Notes: generated by a model not told the origin, from the sequence alone. DNA of 64,000 bases from Bubalus kerabau (GCF_029407905.1 NC_073627.1:129221697-129285696); one strand, 5' to 3'. Shown: positions 33,590 through 45,868, counted from the first letter of the stretch. Translations and numbers: made by a program.

Positions 33590-34627
33590 ACTGAAAAGTT
33601 AACCTAGTGCTGAAACAGTTTGACAGACAAATGAGACTTGTCCCCTACCTCATAGCATATTCAAAAGTCAATTCCAGGTAGACTGAAAGCCTGAGAGTGA
33701 AAGGCTACCGTAGGAAGATAACACAGGACACTACCTTTATAATCCAGGGGCAGGAAGGACGCCTTAAACTGGATGCACAGGGTGCTAACAATAAAGGAAA
33801 AGACTGAGCCTTGAACATGCTGAGGGGAGGGCGTTTAGTGGTGCCAACCCTCCCTGCTGTGGGGAATTACTGTGTGACTTCACAGTTGGACGTCCTCATG
33901 TATGTGGTTCCTCCATGTCTGTGGTTCCACATCTTCAGGTTCAACTGTCCAGAGATGGTGCAGTACTACAGTATTTTCTGTTGAAGAAAGTCCATCTGTA
34001 TATGGGCTTGCACGGTCAAACCTATGTTGTTCAATGGTCAACTGTACTAGACAACATTAAAATGAAGAACATCTGTGCATTGAACACATTATTATGAAGG
34101 TGAAAAGGCAAAGCACAGATTGGAGGATATATACATACACACACTCACATGAAAAATAGATTACATATGTTCAGTAAATTATCCAGAAGCAAAATGGGCA
34201 ATACATCTGAACAAACACTTCACAAAAGAGGAACTCCAGCTGGACCGTAAACATGAAAGATGCTCAACCCATAGGACACAGGGAAATGCAAATTCAAACC
34301 TCAATGAGATAACCACTGCTCAAGTGCCGGAATGGGGGAAATGTTTCTATTTCTGTTAATTCCAAGTGTGTTGAAGATGTGTGCACTTGTGCAGGGAGAT
34401 GCTGGTAAAGAAAGTTCACAGCTAAACATCTGTAGTATCTAAAACCCAGAAATAACCTACATGTCCATTAATAGTAAAATGGATCTTTTTAAAAACTGGT
34501 AACATTCATTCAATGGAAACCTCTGCAGCAATGAGAGTAAACAAACTACAGTCATGTGAACCAACATGGATTAATGTTAAAACACAGAGTTGAGCAAATG
34601 AATATAAACTGGGGGGGGGGGGGGGGG
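33590..34627 (+). repeat. Old L1 relic with DNA-transposon insertion
   Basis: Flanking pieces at about 33590-33840 and 34060-34610 read as diverged L1 ORF2 end and 3' sequence, for example 'acttcacaaaagaggaact' and 'aacctacatgtccattaa'. Between them, 33889-34048 resembles a Tigger-type DNA transposon ending in 'ttcaatggtcaactgta', close to the complement of a Tigger2 terminal repeat as I recall it. The block ends in G17 at 34611-34627. Confidence 0.55.
34611..34627 (+). repeat. Poly(G) run of 17
   Basis: Seventeen consecutive G after 'aatataaact' and before 'aaagaggcaag'. Long G homopolymers are rare in mammalian DNA, and this one can form quadruplex structures. It sits at the end of an L1 relic. 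Confidence 0.95.
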
Positions 34628-34765
34628 AAAGAGGCAAGTAAGGAAGCGATTACCATACGAGTAAAGAAAGTGGGAACTTTAGGAGGGCGTTGTGACCCAG
34701 AAGAGCACAGGTTGCCTTTTGCTGGCAGTGTTGCCTGCAACAGGTGTTTGAATGATAAAAATTTT

Positions 34766-35044
34766 GGACTTTCTTGGTGGTCTGTGGTTAAGAATCCACC
34801 TGCCAATGCAGGGGAAATGGGTGTGATCCCTCGTCTGGAAAGATCCCACATGCCACGGGGCAACTAAACCCGTGTGCCGCAACTACTGAAGCCTGCCCAC
34901 TGTAGAGCCTGTGCACCACCACGAGAGAAACCACGCAAGGAGAAGCCCACACACCCCAACTAGAGTTGCCCCTGCTCACTGCAACTAGAGAAAGCCTGCG
35001 TGAAGCAACAAAGACCCACTGCAGCCAAGAAAAATAAAAATTTG
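34766..35044 (+). mobile_element. CHR-type artiodactyl SINE
   Basis: The head 'ggactttcttggtggtctg' and B-box-like 'tgtgatccctcgtctgg' are followed by the body with 'gccgcaactactgaagcc', 'ccactgcagccaagaaaa' and an A-rich tail. Near full length. Confidence 0.87.
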
Positions 35045-35439
35045 AACCAGCACACTTAAATTGTATGCCCTTTTCTCAAATGTTCAATTCCACCAAAAGG
35101 ATTTAAAATTTTAAATCTGAAATATTAAAGCATTGCATTGTTTAAAAATATAGGGTACATGCCCCTTGACAAGAGTATTTTCTTACAGCCTTGAGGGTTG
35201 TGCAATGTAGGAATACATTTCGTGGAAGCACGAGTTGTCAAAGGTGTTTCTCATTAGTGATCTGTACACCAATATTAAGAAGTTTATATTAACAGGCTCT
35301 ACCCCACCAGAAACTTTCCTATGATAATCCAAAGATACATTCCATCTACACAAACTCCTTTTTATGAGCCATGTTTAAAATTAAAACACTTTAAGTTTCT
35401 GTTTAAGTGGTTTGTTCTGGAAAACACATTTGGCTTTTA

Positions 35440-38400
35440 AGAAGGTAAGGCTTTTGAACACAAAAGTAAAAACAAACAAATGGGACTACATCACACTAAA
35501 AAGCTTTTGCCCAGTAAAGGAAATTCATCAACAAAACAAAAAGGCCACTTACTGAATGGGAGAAAATATTTACAAATGATATATGTAATTATGGGTTGAG
35601 GAGGCCTTACAAATAGCTGTGAAAAAAAGCGAAGCGAAAAGCAAAGGGGAAAGGAAAGATATAAGCATCTGAATGCAGAGTTCCAAAGAATAGCAAGGAG
35701 AGATAAGAAAGCCTTCCTCAGCAATCAGTGCAAAGAAATAGAGGAAAGCAATAGAATAGGAAAGACTAGAGATCTCTTTAAGAAAATTAGAGATATCAAG
35801 GGAACATTTCATGCAAAAATGGGCTCAATAAAGGACAGAAATGTATGGACCTAACAAAAGCAGAAGATATTAAGACGAGGTGGCAAGAATACACAGAAGA
35901 ACTGTACAAAAAAGATCTTCACGACCCAGATAATCACGATGGTGTGATCACTCACCTAGAGCCAGACATCCTGGAATGTGAAGTCAAGTGAGTCTTAGGA
36001 AGCATCACTACGAACAAAGCTAGTGGAGGTGATGGAATTCCAGTTGAGCTATTTCAAATCCTAAAAGATGATGCTGTGAAAGTGCTGCACTCAATATGCC
36101 AGCAAATTTGGAAAACACAGCAGTAGCTATAGGACTGGAAAAGGTTAGTTTTCATTCCAATCCCAAAGAAAGGCAATGCCAAAGAATGCTCAAACTACTG
36201 CACAGTTGCACTCATCTCACATACTAGTAAAGTAATGCTCAAAATTCTGCAAGCCAGGCTTCAGCAATATGTGAACTGTGAACTTCCAGATGTTCAAGCT
36301 GGTTTTAGAAAAGGCAGAGGAACCAGAGATCAAATTGCCAACATCTGCTGGATCATGGAAAAAGCAAGAGAGTTCCAGAAAAACATCTATTTCTGCTTTA
36401 TTGACTATGCCAAAGCCTTTGACTGTGTGGATCACAATAATCTGTGGAAAATTCTGAAAGAGATGGGAATACCAGACCACCTGACCTGCCTCTTGAGAAA
36501 CCTATATGCAGGTCAGGAAGCAACAGTTAGAACTGGACATGGAACAACAGACTGGTTCCAAATAGGAAAAGGAGTACATCAAGGCTGTGTATTGTCACCC
36601 TGCTTATTTAATTTACCTGCAGAGTACATCATGAGAAACTCTGGGATGAATGAAGCACAAGCTGGAATCAAGATTGCAGGGAGAAATATCAATAACTTCA
36701 GATATGCAGATGACACCACCCTTATTGGCAGAAAGTGAAGAAGAACTAAAGAGCCTCTTGATGAAAGTGAAAGAAGAGAGTGAAAAAGTTGGCTTAAAGC
36801 TCAACATTCAGAAAACGAAGATCATGGCATCCGGTCCCATCACTTCACAGCAAATAGATGGGGAAACAGTGTCAGACTTTATTTTTTTGAGCTCCAAAAT
36901 CACTGCAGATGGTGATTGCAGCCATGAAATTAAAAGATGCTTACTCCTTGGAAGGAAAGTTATGACCAACCTAGACAGCATATTAAAAAGCAGAAACATT
37001 CATTACTTTGCCAACAAAGGTCCATCTAGTCAAGACTATGGTTTTTCCAGTAGTCATGTATGGATGTGAGAGTTGGACTATAAAGAAAGCTGAGTGCCAA
37101 AGAATTGATGCTTTTCAACTGTGGTGTTGGAGAAGACTCTTGAGAGTCCCTTGGACTGCAAGGAGATCCAACCAATCCATCCTAAAAGAAATCAGTCCTG
37201 GGTGTTCATTGGAAGGACTGATGTTTAAGCTGAAACTCCAATCCTTTGGCCACCTGATGCGAAGAGCTGACTCATTTGAAAAGACCCTGATGTTGGGAAA
37301 GATTGAAGGCAGGAGGAGAAGGGGACGACAGAGGATGTGATGGTTAGATGGCATCACCGACTCAACGGAAATGATTTTGGATAAACTCTGGGAACTGGTG
37401 ATGGACAGGGAGGCCTGGTGTGCTGCGGTTCATGGGGTCGCAAAGAGTCAGACACGACTGAGCTACTAAACTGAACTGAACCCAAAATATGCAAAGAACT
37501 CATACAACTAACATTAAAAAAAAAAATCCAATTTTAAAAAATGAGCAGAAAATCTGAACAGGTGTTTTTCCAAGGAAGACACAGAGATGACCAATAAGCA
37601 TATGAAAAGATGTTCAACATTACTAATCAGCGAAATACAAATCAAAACCTCAATGAGCTCTTACACATGTCAGAATGGTTACTATCAAAAAGACAAGAAA
37701 TAAGTGTTGTTGAGGATGTGGAGAAAAGGGAAGCCTAGTAAACGTTAGTAGCAATGTAAATTGGTGCAACTACTATGGAAAATGGTAGATGTTCCTCAAA
37801 AGAATTAAAAGAACTACCATACAATCCAACAAATTCCCTCAGGATTTATACAAAGGAAACAAAAACACTAATTTGAAAAGATACATGCACCCCTAGCCAA
37901 GATACAGAAGCAACCTAGTTGTCCATCAATAGATGAATGGATAAAGAAGATGTGGTATACATATATATATATACACACACATATACACAATAGAACATTA
38001 CTCAGTCATTAAAAAGAATGAAATCTTACCATTTGCAACAACATGAATGGATTTAGAGGGTATTGTGCTAAGCAAAATAACAGACAAATGCTTTATTGAT
38101 ATCACTTATATGTGAAATCTAGAAAAGCAAAACGAACAAATATAAAACAGGAACAGAGTTATAGACAGAGAACAAACAGGTGGTTGCCAGAGAGGAGCAG
38201 GATAGAGGGAGGAGAGAAATAGATGAGGGAGATTAAGAAGCACAAGCTTCCAGCTGCAAAATAAATGAGCAAAGTATGAAATGTACAACGTGGGGAATTT
38301 AGTCAGTAACTATGTAATGTCTTTGTATGGTGACATTATCACTGGATTTGTGATCAGTTTGAAATATATAGAAATATCTAACCACTATGCTGTGCAAAAG

Positions 38401-38755
38401 GAATTAACATATAGGTCAATTATACATCAAAAATAAACTCTAGGAAAAAAAGATAACATTTTTTGTTTTGGGAGTGGGGGTTGGATGAGCAGTCAAAAGG
38501 TACAAACTTCCAGTTGTAAGATAAGTAAGTACTAAGGATAAAATGTACAGGATAAATATACTTAACACATGAAAGTTTTTAAGAGTAAATCCTGATTTCT
38601 CATTACAAGAAAAAAAATTTTTTGTATCTATGTGAGATGATGGATGTTCACTAAACTTGTGATAATAAAGTTATTATGTTTATAAATCAAACCATTATGC
38701 TGTACACCTTAAACATACAGTGCTGTATGTCAATTATATCTCAAAAAAAACTGGA
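35440..38755 (+). mobile_element. L1 relics split by a BovB
   Basis: L1 ORF2 end ('aatgggagaaaatattta') breaks off at about 35598 and resumes at about 37481 ('ccaaaatatgcaaagaac') in the expected L1 order, continuing through 'gttgtccatcaatagatg' and a 3' UTR to about 38450. A second, separate L1 3' UTR lies at about 38490-38755. A (TA)n(CA)n tract is at 37958-37990. All are noncoding. Confidence 0.8.
35599..37480 (+). mobile_element. BovB (RTE) LINE, 1.9 kb, inside L1
   Basis: Plus-strand BovB from 'gaggaggccttacaaatag' to the 'ctgaactgaa' tail. Motifs: FCFIDYAKAFDCVDHNN, IGKGVHQGCVLSPCLFN and YADD (at about 36704-36715). It lacks the 2-base loss found in the copies at 6371 and 14114, so it is another lineage. 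In-frame stops (TGA near 35990, TAG near 36125) and a later frameshift near 36725 show it is dead. The flanking L1 is continuous across it. Confidence 0.94.
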
Positions 38756-39216
38756 AGAAAGAACAGGTGGGGCTTTTTTTGGGTGGTTGTTATTTTAACC
38801 ATGTACCTCTTTTGGAACTACGTGTTTACAAATTGTTCGTGGCTAAAGCTTGGGCTCAAACAAGACTCAGCTGGGTTGCTGATGAGACGGGATGGGTTGT
38901 TGCTTCAATTAAAGCAGGTAAAGTTGTGGCAACCGCTTGGCTGGCTTTGCTCCATCCGAGGACCTGCCGATTCTTAGGTCTTAGACCCAGCAGGAATGAA
39001 ATCCGCCCACCTTTTTCTAGACAACTACCTGGTGGGGAAACCGAGACGAAGACAGGAGGTGACGTGCACCCACTTGGTCAAGAAGCCCATCTTCCGGGCG
39101 GCTGGAGCCCTTGCCCTGCGCTTCACCAGCGGACGTCCCTACCCGGCTGGGGACTGTGCGCTGCGCCCCGGCGCCCCCGAGTGGAGGGAGAGGTAAGGAG
39201 GGAGAGCCGGGCGGGT

Positions 39217-39226
39217 GGGGCGGGGC
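39217..39226 (+). promoter_or_regulatory. GC box (SP/KLF site)
   Basis: A GGGGCGGGGC match in the upstream half of the CpG island, about 200 bases before the second candidate donor at 39416. It suits a TATA-less start site there. Confidence 0.5.
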
Positions 39227-39485
39227 GCGGTGACAACGCAGAGCCGGGCCCGCCCCTGGCTCCTACCCCTGGAGCCCACAGCGCCCGCCCGCTCGCGGCC
39301 GCCCGGGAGCTCGTCCAGCCCCGCGCTCCGCTCGCCCGCGCCCGTCCGCCGGCCGCCTGCGCTCGCCCAACCGCCGCCCGCGCCCGTCCGCCGGCCCCCG
39401 CGGCTCCACGGCTCGGTAAGCGTCCTACTGGCCAGGGGTCCCCCTCGTGCTCGCGGGGTTCCCTGCCCCCGCGCCGGGGCCCCAG

Positions 39486-39495
39486 CCATATCTGG
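39486..39495 (+). promoter_or_regulatory. TMOD1: CArG-like box (SRF)
   Basis: CCATATCTGG fits CC(A/T)6GG with one C in the AT core. It is 58 bases upstream of the MEF2/TATA site. Imperfect CArG boxes are common in muscle and actin-cytoskeleton genes; activity here is inferred. Confidence 0.45.
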
Positions 39496-39505
39496 GCAAA
39501 ATATT

Positions 39506-39511
39506 CAGCTG
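39506..39511 (+). promoter_or_regulatory. TMOD1: E-box CAGCTG
   Basis: A CAGCTG core, the form preferred by myogenic bHLH factors, between the CArG-like box and the MEF2/TATA element. Alone it would be weak evidence; the cluster gives it weight. Confidence 0.4.
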
Positions 39512-39552
39512 TCGCTGCCGCAGCCGCCAAGAGGGACTGAGCGTGGCTCCCT

Positions 39553-39562
39553 CTATAAATAG
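39553..39562 (+). promoter_or_regulatory. TMOD1: MEF2 site / TATA box composite
   Basis: CTATAAATAG is a perfect match to the MEF2 consensus YTAWWWWTAR and contains TATAAAT, a good TATA box. It is the only AT-rich motif in its CpG-rich surroundings. On the + strand it predicts initiation at about 39580-39590. TMOD1 is highly expressed in heart and skeletal muscle, where MEF2 is active. Confidence 0.65.
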
Positions 39563-39583
39563 CCGCCGCCTGGGGTTGCCTCT

Positions 39584-39847
39584 GGGGCTGGGGAGCCGGG
39601 TGTCTGGGTCTGGAGCTGGGCGCTCGCGTCCCCACCACTCGGCGCGCGTGGCCCCGGCCAGGGCGCCCTTCTCTCTGGACCCTGGCGCCGCATCTGTAAA
39701 TGGGAGAAGGACCTGGGAGCTCCGGAGGACTGGGGTCATGGCGGGGCCAGCGCGCGGCGGGGCCAGGCGCCCCGGGCGCTCAGCGGTACAGGTGCAGCCG
39801 AGCCGGCACTCAGGCGCAGCCTCGGTCCGGCTACCGAGGCTGTGCAG
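39584..39847 (+). other. TMOD1: Possible TMOD1 noncoding first exon
   Basis: The start is set about 25-30 bases after the TATA box. The end is the candidate donor CAG|GTGGGA at 39848. Other candidate donors after the TATA box are at 39966 (GTAACT) and about 40364 (GTAATT). Upstream ones at 39193 (GTAAGG) and 39416 (GTAAGC) would fit an alternative, TATA-less first exon. Without mRNA data the choice is open. Confidence 0.3.
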
Positions 39848-42800
39848 GTGGGAGTGGGGCGCCTACGCGCTCAGGTGGACTTGATACTTGGGGCTCGCGC
39901 TGCTCCTGGTTGCGGCAGGAAAAGTTTCCCAAACTGCGGGAAGAGACAAGGTTTAAAGCCCCACGGTAACTCGCCTTTCGCTCGGAGGCGGAAAGAAGAA
40001 GGGGAGAGCCTGAAGGCAGAAGTCCCCCCACCCCCCGCCCCCGGTATCGTCAACCCACTGGGTGGACTTGATAAGCCTCCTCCCTCTCTGGGCCTCGATT
40101 TCCCCATTTGTGGGGGCAGGGTTTGGTTCCGCGCTGGAGCCGGTGGCTGGGCCGAAAGCAGTAGGGCGCGCTCTTGATCGCCGGTTCTCCCCCCACCTGT
40201 TCACCAGTTCCAGGCCTGGGACCCTGAGGGGCATAGACGCGCAAATCCGGAGGGGCTGCGGAGACTGGCGACTTTGCCGCTCCCTCTGACTCGGATCTTA
40301 TACTAGACCTAGTAGGACCCTCGGAAAGCCTGGGCCATATACACCCAGGAAGCACGCTCCACGGTAATTATGGGCATCTCTGCTGGGTGGCAGCCATCAC
40401 CTTCGCAAAGAAGCTTGTGAGTCGAACAGCTATAGACCCAGTGAACTGGGCAGGGCTAGAGGCTCCAGTCCCTCTGCTCTCTGCCCTCTGTTTTCACATC
40501 TGTATGATGCCTATGATGCTGCCTCAGAGCCCTACACACACCTCCTCCCCATCCCCATCTCTTCTGGCCTTGACCTTGGCCCTCTCAGACCCTTGAAGAT
40601 GACCTGGCCTAAGCTTTTCCCTGTCTGAATCACAAAACCAGACCCTAACCCAGGTTCTAGGCACTCCGCAGGGGCACCCGGAAACTTCCCGTTTTCCCCC
40701 CAGTGGTGGCAACAATTTTGTTTCTGGGGAAGGGACGCAGAGCCCCCCGCTCAAGGTCACACACCGGGTGTGCCAGACAGTCTCCACCAGCCTTTCTTAC
40801 TCTTCTGTTACACTTGCTGCTCAGGCAGGTCTTGGGGATCCACGAGCATCCCACCAATGCTCCCCCCTTCTTTGGTCTGCTATTGTCTAGGACTTTCTCT
40901 TACTCAGACAACAGCACCCTCATCTGGAAGTTTCGTTTTTGTTTCTCCTTTACTTTGGATCTTTTTTTTTTTTTTTTTAAAGCCATTTTAAAGCCTCACA
41001 GATACAATGAAGAAGAAATGAAGACAAATAGTAAGGTTCTCCTCACTTGCAAGGACACATCAAGTAGGCAGAGAGGGAGAGCAAAGGGTGCTGTCACTCT
41101 GATGTGTTAGTTCTATTTAATGAACCAGCCTTGCAGATCCACGATTTAGAAGATGTTGACTCCTGAGTTTAAGTGGAAAGCCTGTGTTGTCTAAAAATAG
41201 CCTCGGCCCCACCTTATCAGGGTCCCACACTTTCTCCCTCCTCTGGGGTTGGGCTGCTTCCTGCTGCTCAGCAAAAAGCACAACTAAGAGTAGGTAGTGG
41301 CAGCTGTGAGTAACAGGCCGACCTGGATGTTAGGACACTCTGCCTGCCACTGACTTAGAGTGACCTTGAGCAAGTGGGCATGATGTCTCCACTGCATTCA
41401 GAGTTTCCCTTGGAAGATTTTCTATTATGAGAAAAGTGAAGTGCCAGGGATAAAATTCAGGGGAACCCACCCTGTGAAGAGGAAGGAAAGAGCAAGGGGA
41501 AGCTGGCTCCCAAGAGCCAAGGGAGGAGAGAGATTGGCAGTGCCAGTTGGTGCAGAGAGACAGAGAGGATGAGGGCTGGGAAAGGGCCACCATGATTGGC
41601 AGGCATCGTGGGTGACTTTGGCCAGGGCATTGCAGAGGGTTCAAAAACGGGATCTACCACTGCTTTACTGAAGCCAGTGGCCCAACCTGTCTGAGCCCAT
41701 TTCCTCCTCCATACAATGGGGATAATAAGAGCACCCATTTCACATGGGTTTCTGTGGGGCTTGGTGTCGGGGGGAGGGGGGATGATGCAGGGAAAGCCCC
41801 TGGTCCTGTGCTTGGTACCTGCGATGCTGTTAATGCTGGCAAGAGGAGGCGGAAGCTAATGGGAGCTGAGGATGTGGAGACAGAGCCCACAGATCTTCTA
41901 AAAGCTTGGAGGAGAAGGTAGTAGGAGCTGACAGGAGGGGTTTCCAGGCTGAGGAGTGTGAGAAGAGGCTGAGCCAGACCACAGACCCCGGAGAGGGGAA
42001 GAGGGAGAGGCGTGCGCCTGAGGGACTGTGCATGGGAGGCTGAGGGCCTTCCTTCACCACCTGCTGAATGTCACAGGCTCTCAAACATCGCATTCCTCTA
42101 GATTCAGGCTGAGTGAAGAAAGGGTAAAATGAAGCCAGTCCTGACTCAGAACCTGGTGTCCCCTTGGGAGACTTTAGTATCTGTGAAGCGGGGTAGTGAT
42201 GGGCCACGAAGGGTCGTTTGATGCTGCCAGAGGCCTTGTGACCTTGGCTGGCTTATTTCTGAAATGACATCATCTATTGATGACTCCTGCTGAGCCCAGT
42301 CATAATGGCCTTTTCCAGGCAATGTTTTGATTTTTCGGTCGTACTAATGGGCCAGCCAGGCTGCCAACATTTCTAAAGAGGCCATTTCACTTTTCACTTA
42401 AAGCCAGAACACCAAGTGATCAATTATTTGGCCACTAGGAGCTATTACCAGTTTAAAGCCACAAATGGTCTGTATGGAATAACATGAATCACATGGCAGG
42501 ATTGGGGGACCATTTCCTATTTCTTGTTTTGTTGTGTAAAATCCTCCTTTGATTAATCACGATAAGACCAGATGCTCTGCTTTTAACAATAGGAAAGAGT
42601 GAGCTCACTGAAGTCAACCTAGGACAGCCTGGGAGTTTTTCTTCAATGTTAGGATGTGCTGGATCCAGATCATTTCTCATCTGAGACACTAAACAAGCTC
42701 AAGCATTTCTTTTGTTTCTCCTTTTCTTACATCCTTTTGTTTTCCTCTTGGAGAAAAACAGATCTGTCTCTGTCTCGGTTCTTCTCAGGGCCCCAGCCCT

Positions 42801-43694
42801 GGCCCCCACTCACTCTGGGGCTTCTAGAGAGGTCCATTTCTGGGAGATGCTTCTAGTGGATGATGAGCAGAAGGGCCTTGAGCCTCACTCAGCCTTCCTG
42901 GACTCATCTCTGCCATCTCTTGAATCTCAGTGCCACTCTCAACCCTGTTCCTTTTCACCCCACACCCTCCTCCTGTCCTATTCACTCCCAGGGCTCCTAC
43001 CACCCACTCGACACTCAAACTCCCAAATTCATGTGCCCAGCCTGGACCATTCTTCGCAGCTCTAGGCATCTATGACTCCAGCCTATTGAACAAAGCCAGA
43101 GGGTGTCCCAAACGCACTGCACACCCAACAGGGCTGACTCAGGCTCAGTACCATCTTCTTCCTGTGTTCCCACCTCTTGGTTAATAGTAACATCACCCAG
43201 GCTCCGAGCCAGAAGCCTCCCTACCTTTCAGCACCCCATTCATTTGGTCAACAGTCCTGTCAGTCTACCTTACTTAGTATCTCTTCTTTTCATGTCTGTC
43301 CCCATAGTCACTACCCCTGTCGAATACTTTGCCATCTCTCCCCTGAGCTAACATCAGAGCCTCTTAAGAGTCTTTCTGCCCCAGTGTTTTCTTCTCATGC
43401 TGTTGTGAAAAGATCTTTGTATTAATAAAACTTAGCTTAGACAGTGTTATTCCTCTCCATTTAGGGACTCCCCACTTCCTGCCAGATTCCTTGGCATTGA
43501 TCACCAGGACCATCAAAGATCTGACCCCAAGCTGCTACTCCAAAGCCATCTCTTGACACTCCTCCCAGTTCTCTGTACCTTCTGGTCATGGTGCAAACAT
43601 ATGTGACTTGATGCCTTGATGCCTTGCTGCCTTTGCTCCTGCTGTTCCTTCTGCATGGAATGCTGTCCTCTTCCTTATCTGCATGGCAAACTTG

Positions 43695-43876
43695 GGCTGT
43701 TCATTCGCTAAGTCGCTTCTGACTCTTTGCCATCCCATGAACTCCAGCATGCCAGGTTTCCCTGTTCTTCACCATCTCCCAGAGTTTGCTCAAACTCATG
43801 TCCATTGAGTCGGTGATGCCATTCAGCCATTTCACCCTCTGTCGCCCCCTTCTCCTCTTGCCCACAATCTTTCCCA
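43695..43876 (-). mobile_element. BovB LINE 3' end with 9-bp TSD
   Basis: A 5'-truncated minus-strand BovB from 'ttcattcgctaagtcgc' to 'cacaatctttcccagca'. The 9-bp duplication 'gcaaacttg' lies at 43686-43694 and 43877-43885. Confidence 0.9.
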
Positions 43877-44509
43877 GCAAACTTGTAATCCTGCATTAAA
43901 GTAGAGCTCCTCGTTGCTTCACCTGTGCTCCCACAGCCCCAGCTATGGTGAGTTCTAAGTGTAATCGGCTACTTTCATCCTTATCTCTGACCGGATTGAT
44001 AGGTCCTTGAAGGCAAGAGTTTATGGCTCATTTATTTCTGCTTCCCCAGTGTCGAACTCAGAGCTCAACCTTGGGCAGAGTGCGAGTGTTTTATGTTTTA
44101 ATCGATAACAGATCACTGAATGAATGAATATGTAAAAGAATAAGCAAATGAAAGCCCTGTGTAACCGTGACGATTACACAACAACCGCTACGTGTTTTCC
44201 CATCCCACCACCATGTCGGCTCCCTGAGGGCAGAAACCACACCTGTTCTGCTTCCCACCAACACTGCAACCTCTTTCAGCCTTCTCACAATAAATGGAAT
44301 GAACCCACGATCTCGCTGGAAACTCACAGTAATCCTGTAAAGGGAGGAAGGGCTGGTATAATGACCCCTTTTTGTAGATAGCCCAGTGAACCCCAATAGG
44401 AATCATTCCAGGTCATCCAGTGTGGGTGTGCTCTCCCTGGAGAAAAACCCAAGTGCTCTCTAGGGTTTAGTAAACTTGAGAAATCGGAGTCCTTGTGTTC
44501 TGCACTAGT

Positions 44510-44605
44510 GAGTCTCTAGCAATAGAATCTCTTAGGATGTTGTTACCTCAGTAGGCCCAGGAGGGGGCCTGAGACTCTGAATTTCTAATAAGCTTCTTAA
44601 ATAAT
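44510..44605 (+). repeat. MER5-like DNA transposon relic
   Basis: 'gtaggcccaggagggggcc' then 'tgagactctgaatttctaat' and 'aagcttctt' match the order of the MER5/Charlie element. Diverged, with approximate ends. Confidence 0.5.
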
Positions 44606-44736
44606 AAGCTTAATGATTCCTAATAAGGGCTAATGCACATCTCATAATGTGAGGGTCATCCTGCATACTCTGACCACCAAACCTTGGGCACCAAGGTGCC
44701 CATGACTTCTCTCAGTTTTCCCTTGGTGATTGCATT

Positions 44737-45154
44737 TTTTTGTTGTTCGGTTGCTAAGTTGTGTCTGACTCTTTGCAACCCCATGGACTGCAGCATGCCA
44801 GACCTCCCTGTCTTTCACAATCTTCCAGAGTTCGTTCAAACTCTTGTCCATTGATTTGGTGATACTATTCAACCATCTCATTCTCTGATGCCCTCTTCTC
44901 CTCCTGCCCTCAATCTTTCTCAGCATCAGGGTCTTTTCCAGTGAGTCAGCCCTTTGCATCCAGTGGCTAAAGTATTGGCGCTTCAGCATCAGTCCTTCCA
45001 ATGAATATTCAGGACTGATTTCCTTTAGGATTGACTGGTTTGACCTCCTTGCTGTCCAAGGGACTCTCAAGCATCTTCTCCAACACCACAATTCAAAGGC
45101 ATCAATTCTTGGGTCAAAGGCATCAGCTTTCTGTATGGTCCAACTTGATGGGCC
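44737..45154 (-). mobile_element. BovB LINE 3' end with 8-bp TSD
   Basis: A minus-strand BovB 3' end of about 420 bp, from 'ttgttgttcggttgctaag' to the 'ttgggtcaaaggcatcagc' region. The 8-bp duplication 'attgcatt' lies at 44729-44736 and 45155-45162. Confidence 0.88.
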
Positions 45155-45868
45155 ATTGCATTAAGATAGTGCTTTTATTAAAATCTACAAATGAATTAAT
45201 TTAACCCTTGACTCTGAATCAAAAATCCGGGGTTCTTTCTCTTTTGTTTGTTTGGTTGGTTTTGTTTTTCTCACATAGGGGGTGTGAGAGGCATGACAAG
45301 GCCAGGCCTTGTGGTGTGCAGTGGGGCATGTGGGAAGCCCAGGTAATTGGATGTGCAAGGGGCGGAGACTAGCAAGGGCTTTGCCGCCAGGTGTCTGGGG
45401 CACATGGTGGGGTCACGTGTCCTGAGCACACTGGCAGGGAGAAAGCCCCAGGAATGGCAGGCTGCTGGAAGGATCAGGCTTGCAGCTGTGGGTTATTTCC
45501 ACCTTCTACCTTCCTGCCTTCTCCTTTCCTCTTCAGAGAAATTTAGATCCAGAAGTGGCTTTTAGGTCAAGCTGCCTAGTTTCTGGTCAGCCTAGAATTC
45601 CCCTGAGTGCCAGAACTCCAGGCTCCTGTGTCTGATTGGGCTTTTTTCAGTGCACATCGCTTACATGTTTGCTATCTATGAACCCAGGGTGAGCACCTGG
45701 CCCGTGCAGGGGTGGGAACCCAACTCCTGCCTCAGAACCAGTAAAAGACAAGAAAGACAGGAGCCAGGAAGGTGGACTTCCTCCTCGCAAATCCAGGAAG
45801 ACTTACAAAGTCAGACTGAATGGCAGCATTTAGCGCCTTTGTTTATGGTTTTTCTATTGCATTTCACT

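Larger units (their letters stand above)
32121..39059. other. TDRD7-TMOD1 intergenic region
   Basis: About 6.9 kb between the predicted TDRD7 end and the CpG island, made almost wholly of repeats: an L2-type relic (about 32410-32835), unique AT-rich sequence (32840-33590), L1M pieces with a Tigger-like insertion, a CHR SINE, and an L1 split by BovB. No conserved gene is seen. Confidence 0.8.
39060..40290 (+). promoter_or_regulatory. TMOD1: CpG island, probable TMOD1 upstream promoter
   Basis: A sharp change from AT-rich repeats to about 1.2 kb of G+C-rich, CpG-dense, repeat-free sequence. It is the only such region in the window. It lies about 7 kb after TDRD7 and about 22 kb before the first TMOD1 coding exon, on the strand and in the order expected for TMOD1. 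Long open frames through it are by-products of base composition. A divergent transcript from the same island is possible but not shown. Confidence 0.8.

Noticed and set aside
38767..39540. A 257-codon open frame (and others on both strands) across the CpG island
   Set aside because: GC-rich sequence lacks stop codons by composition. The protein is low-complexity Pro/Ala/Arg, matches no family I know and overlaps equally long frames on the other strand.
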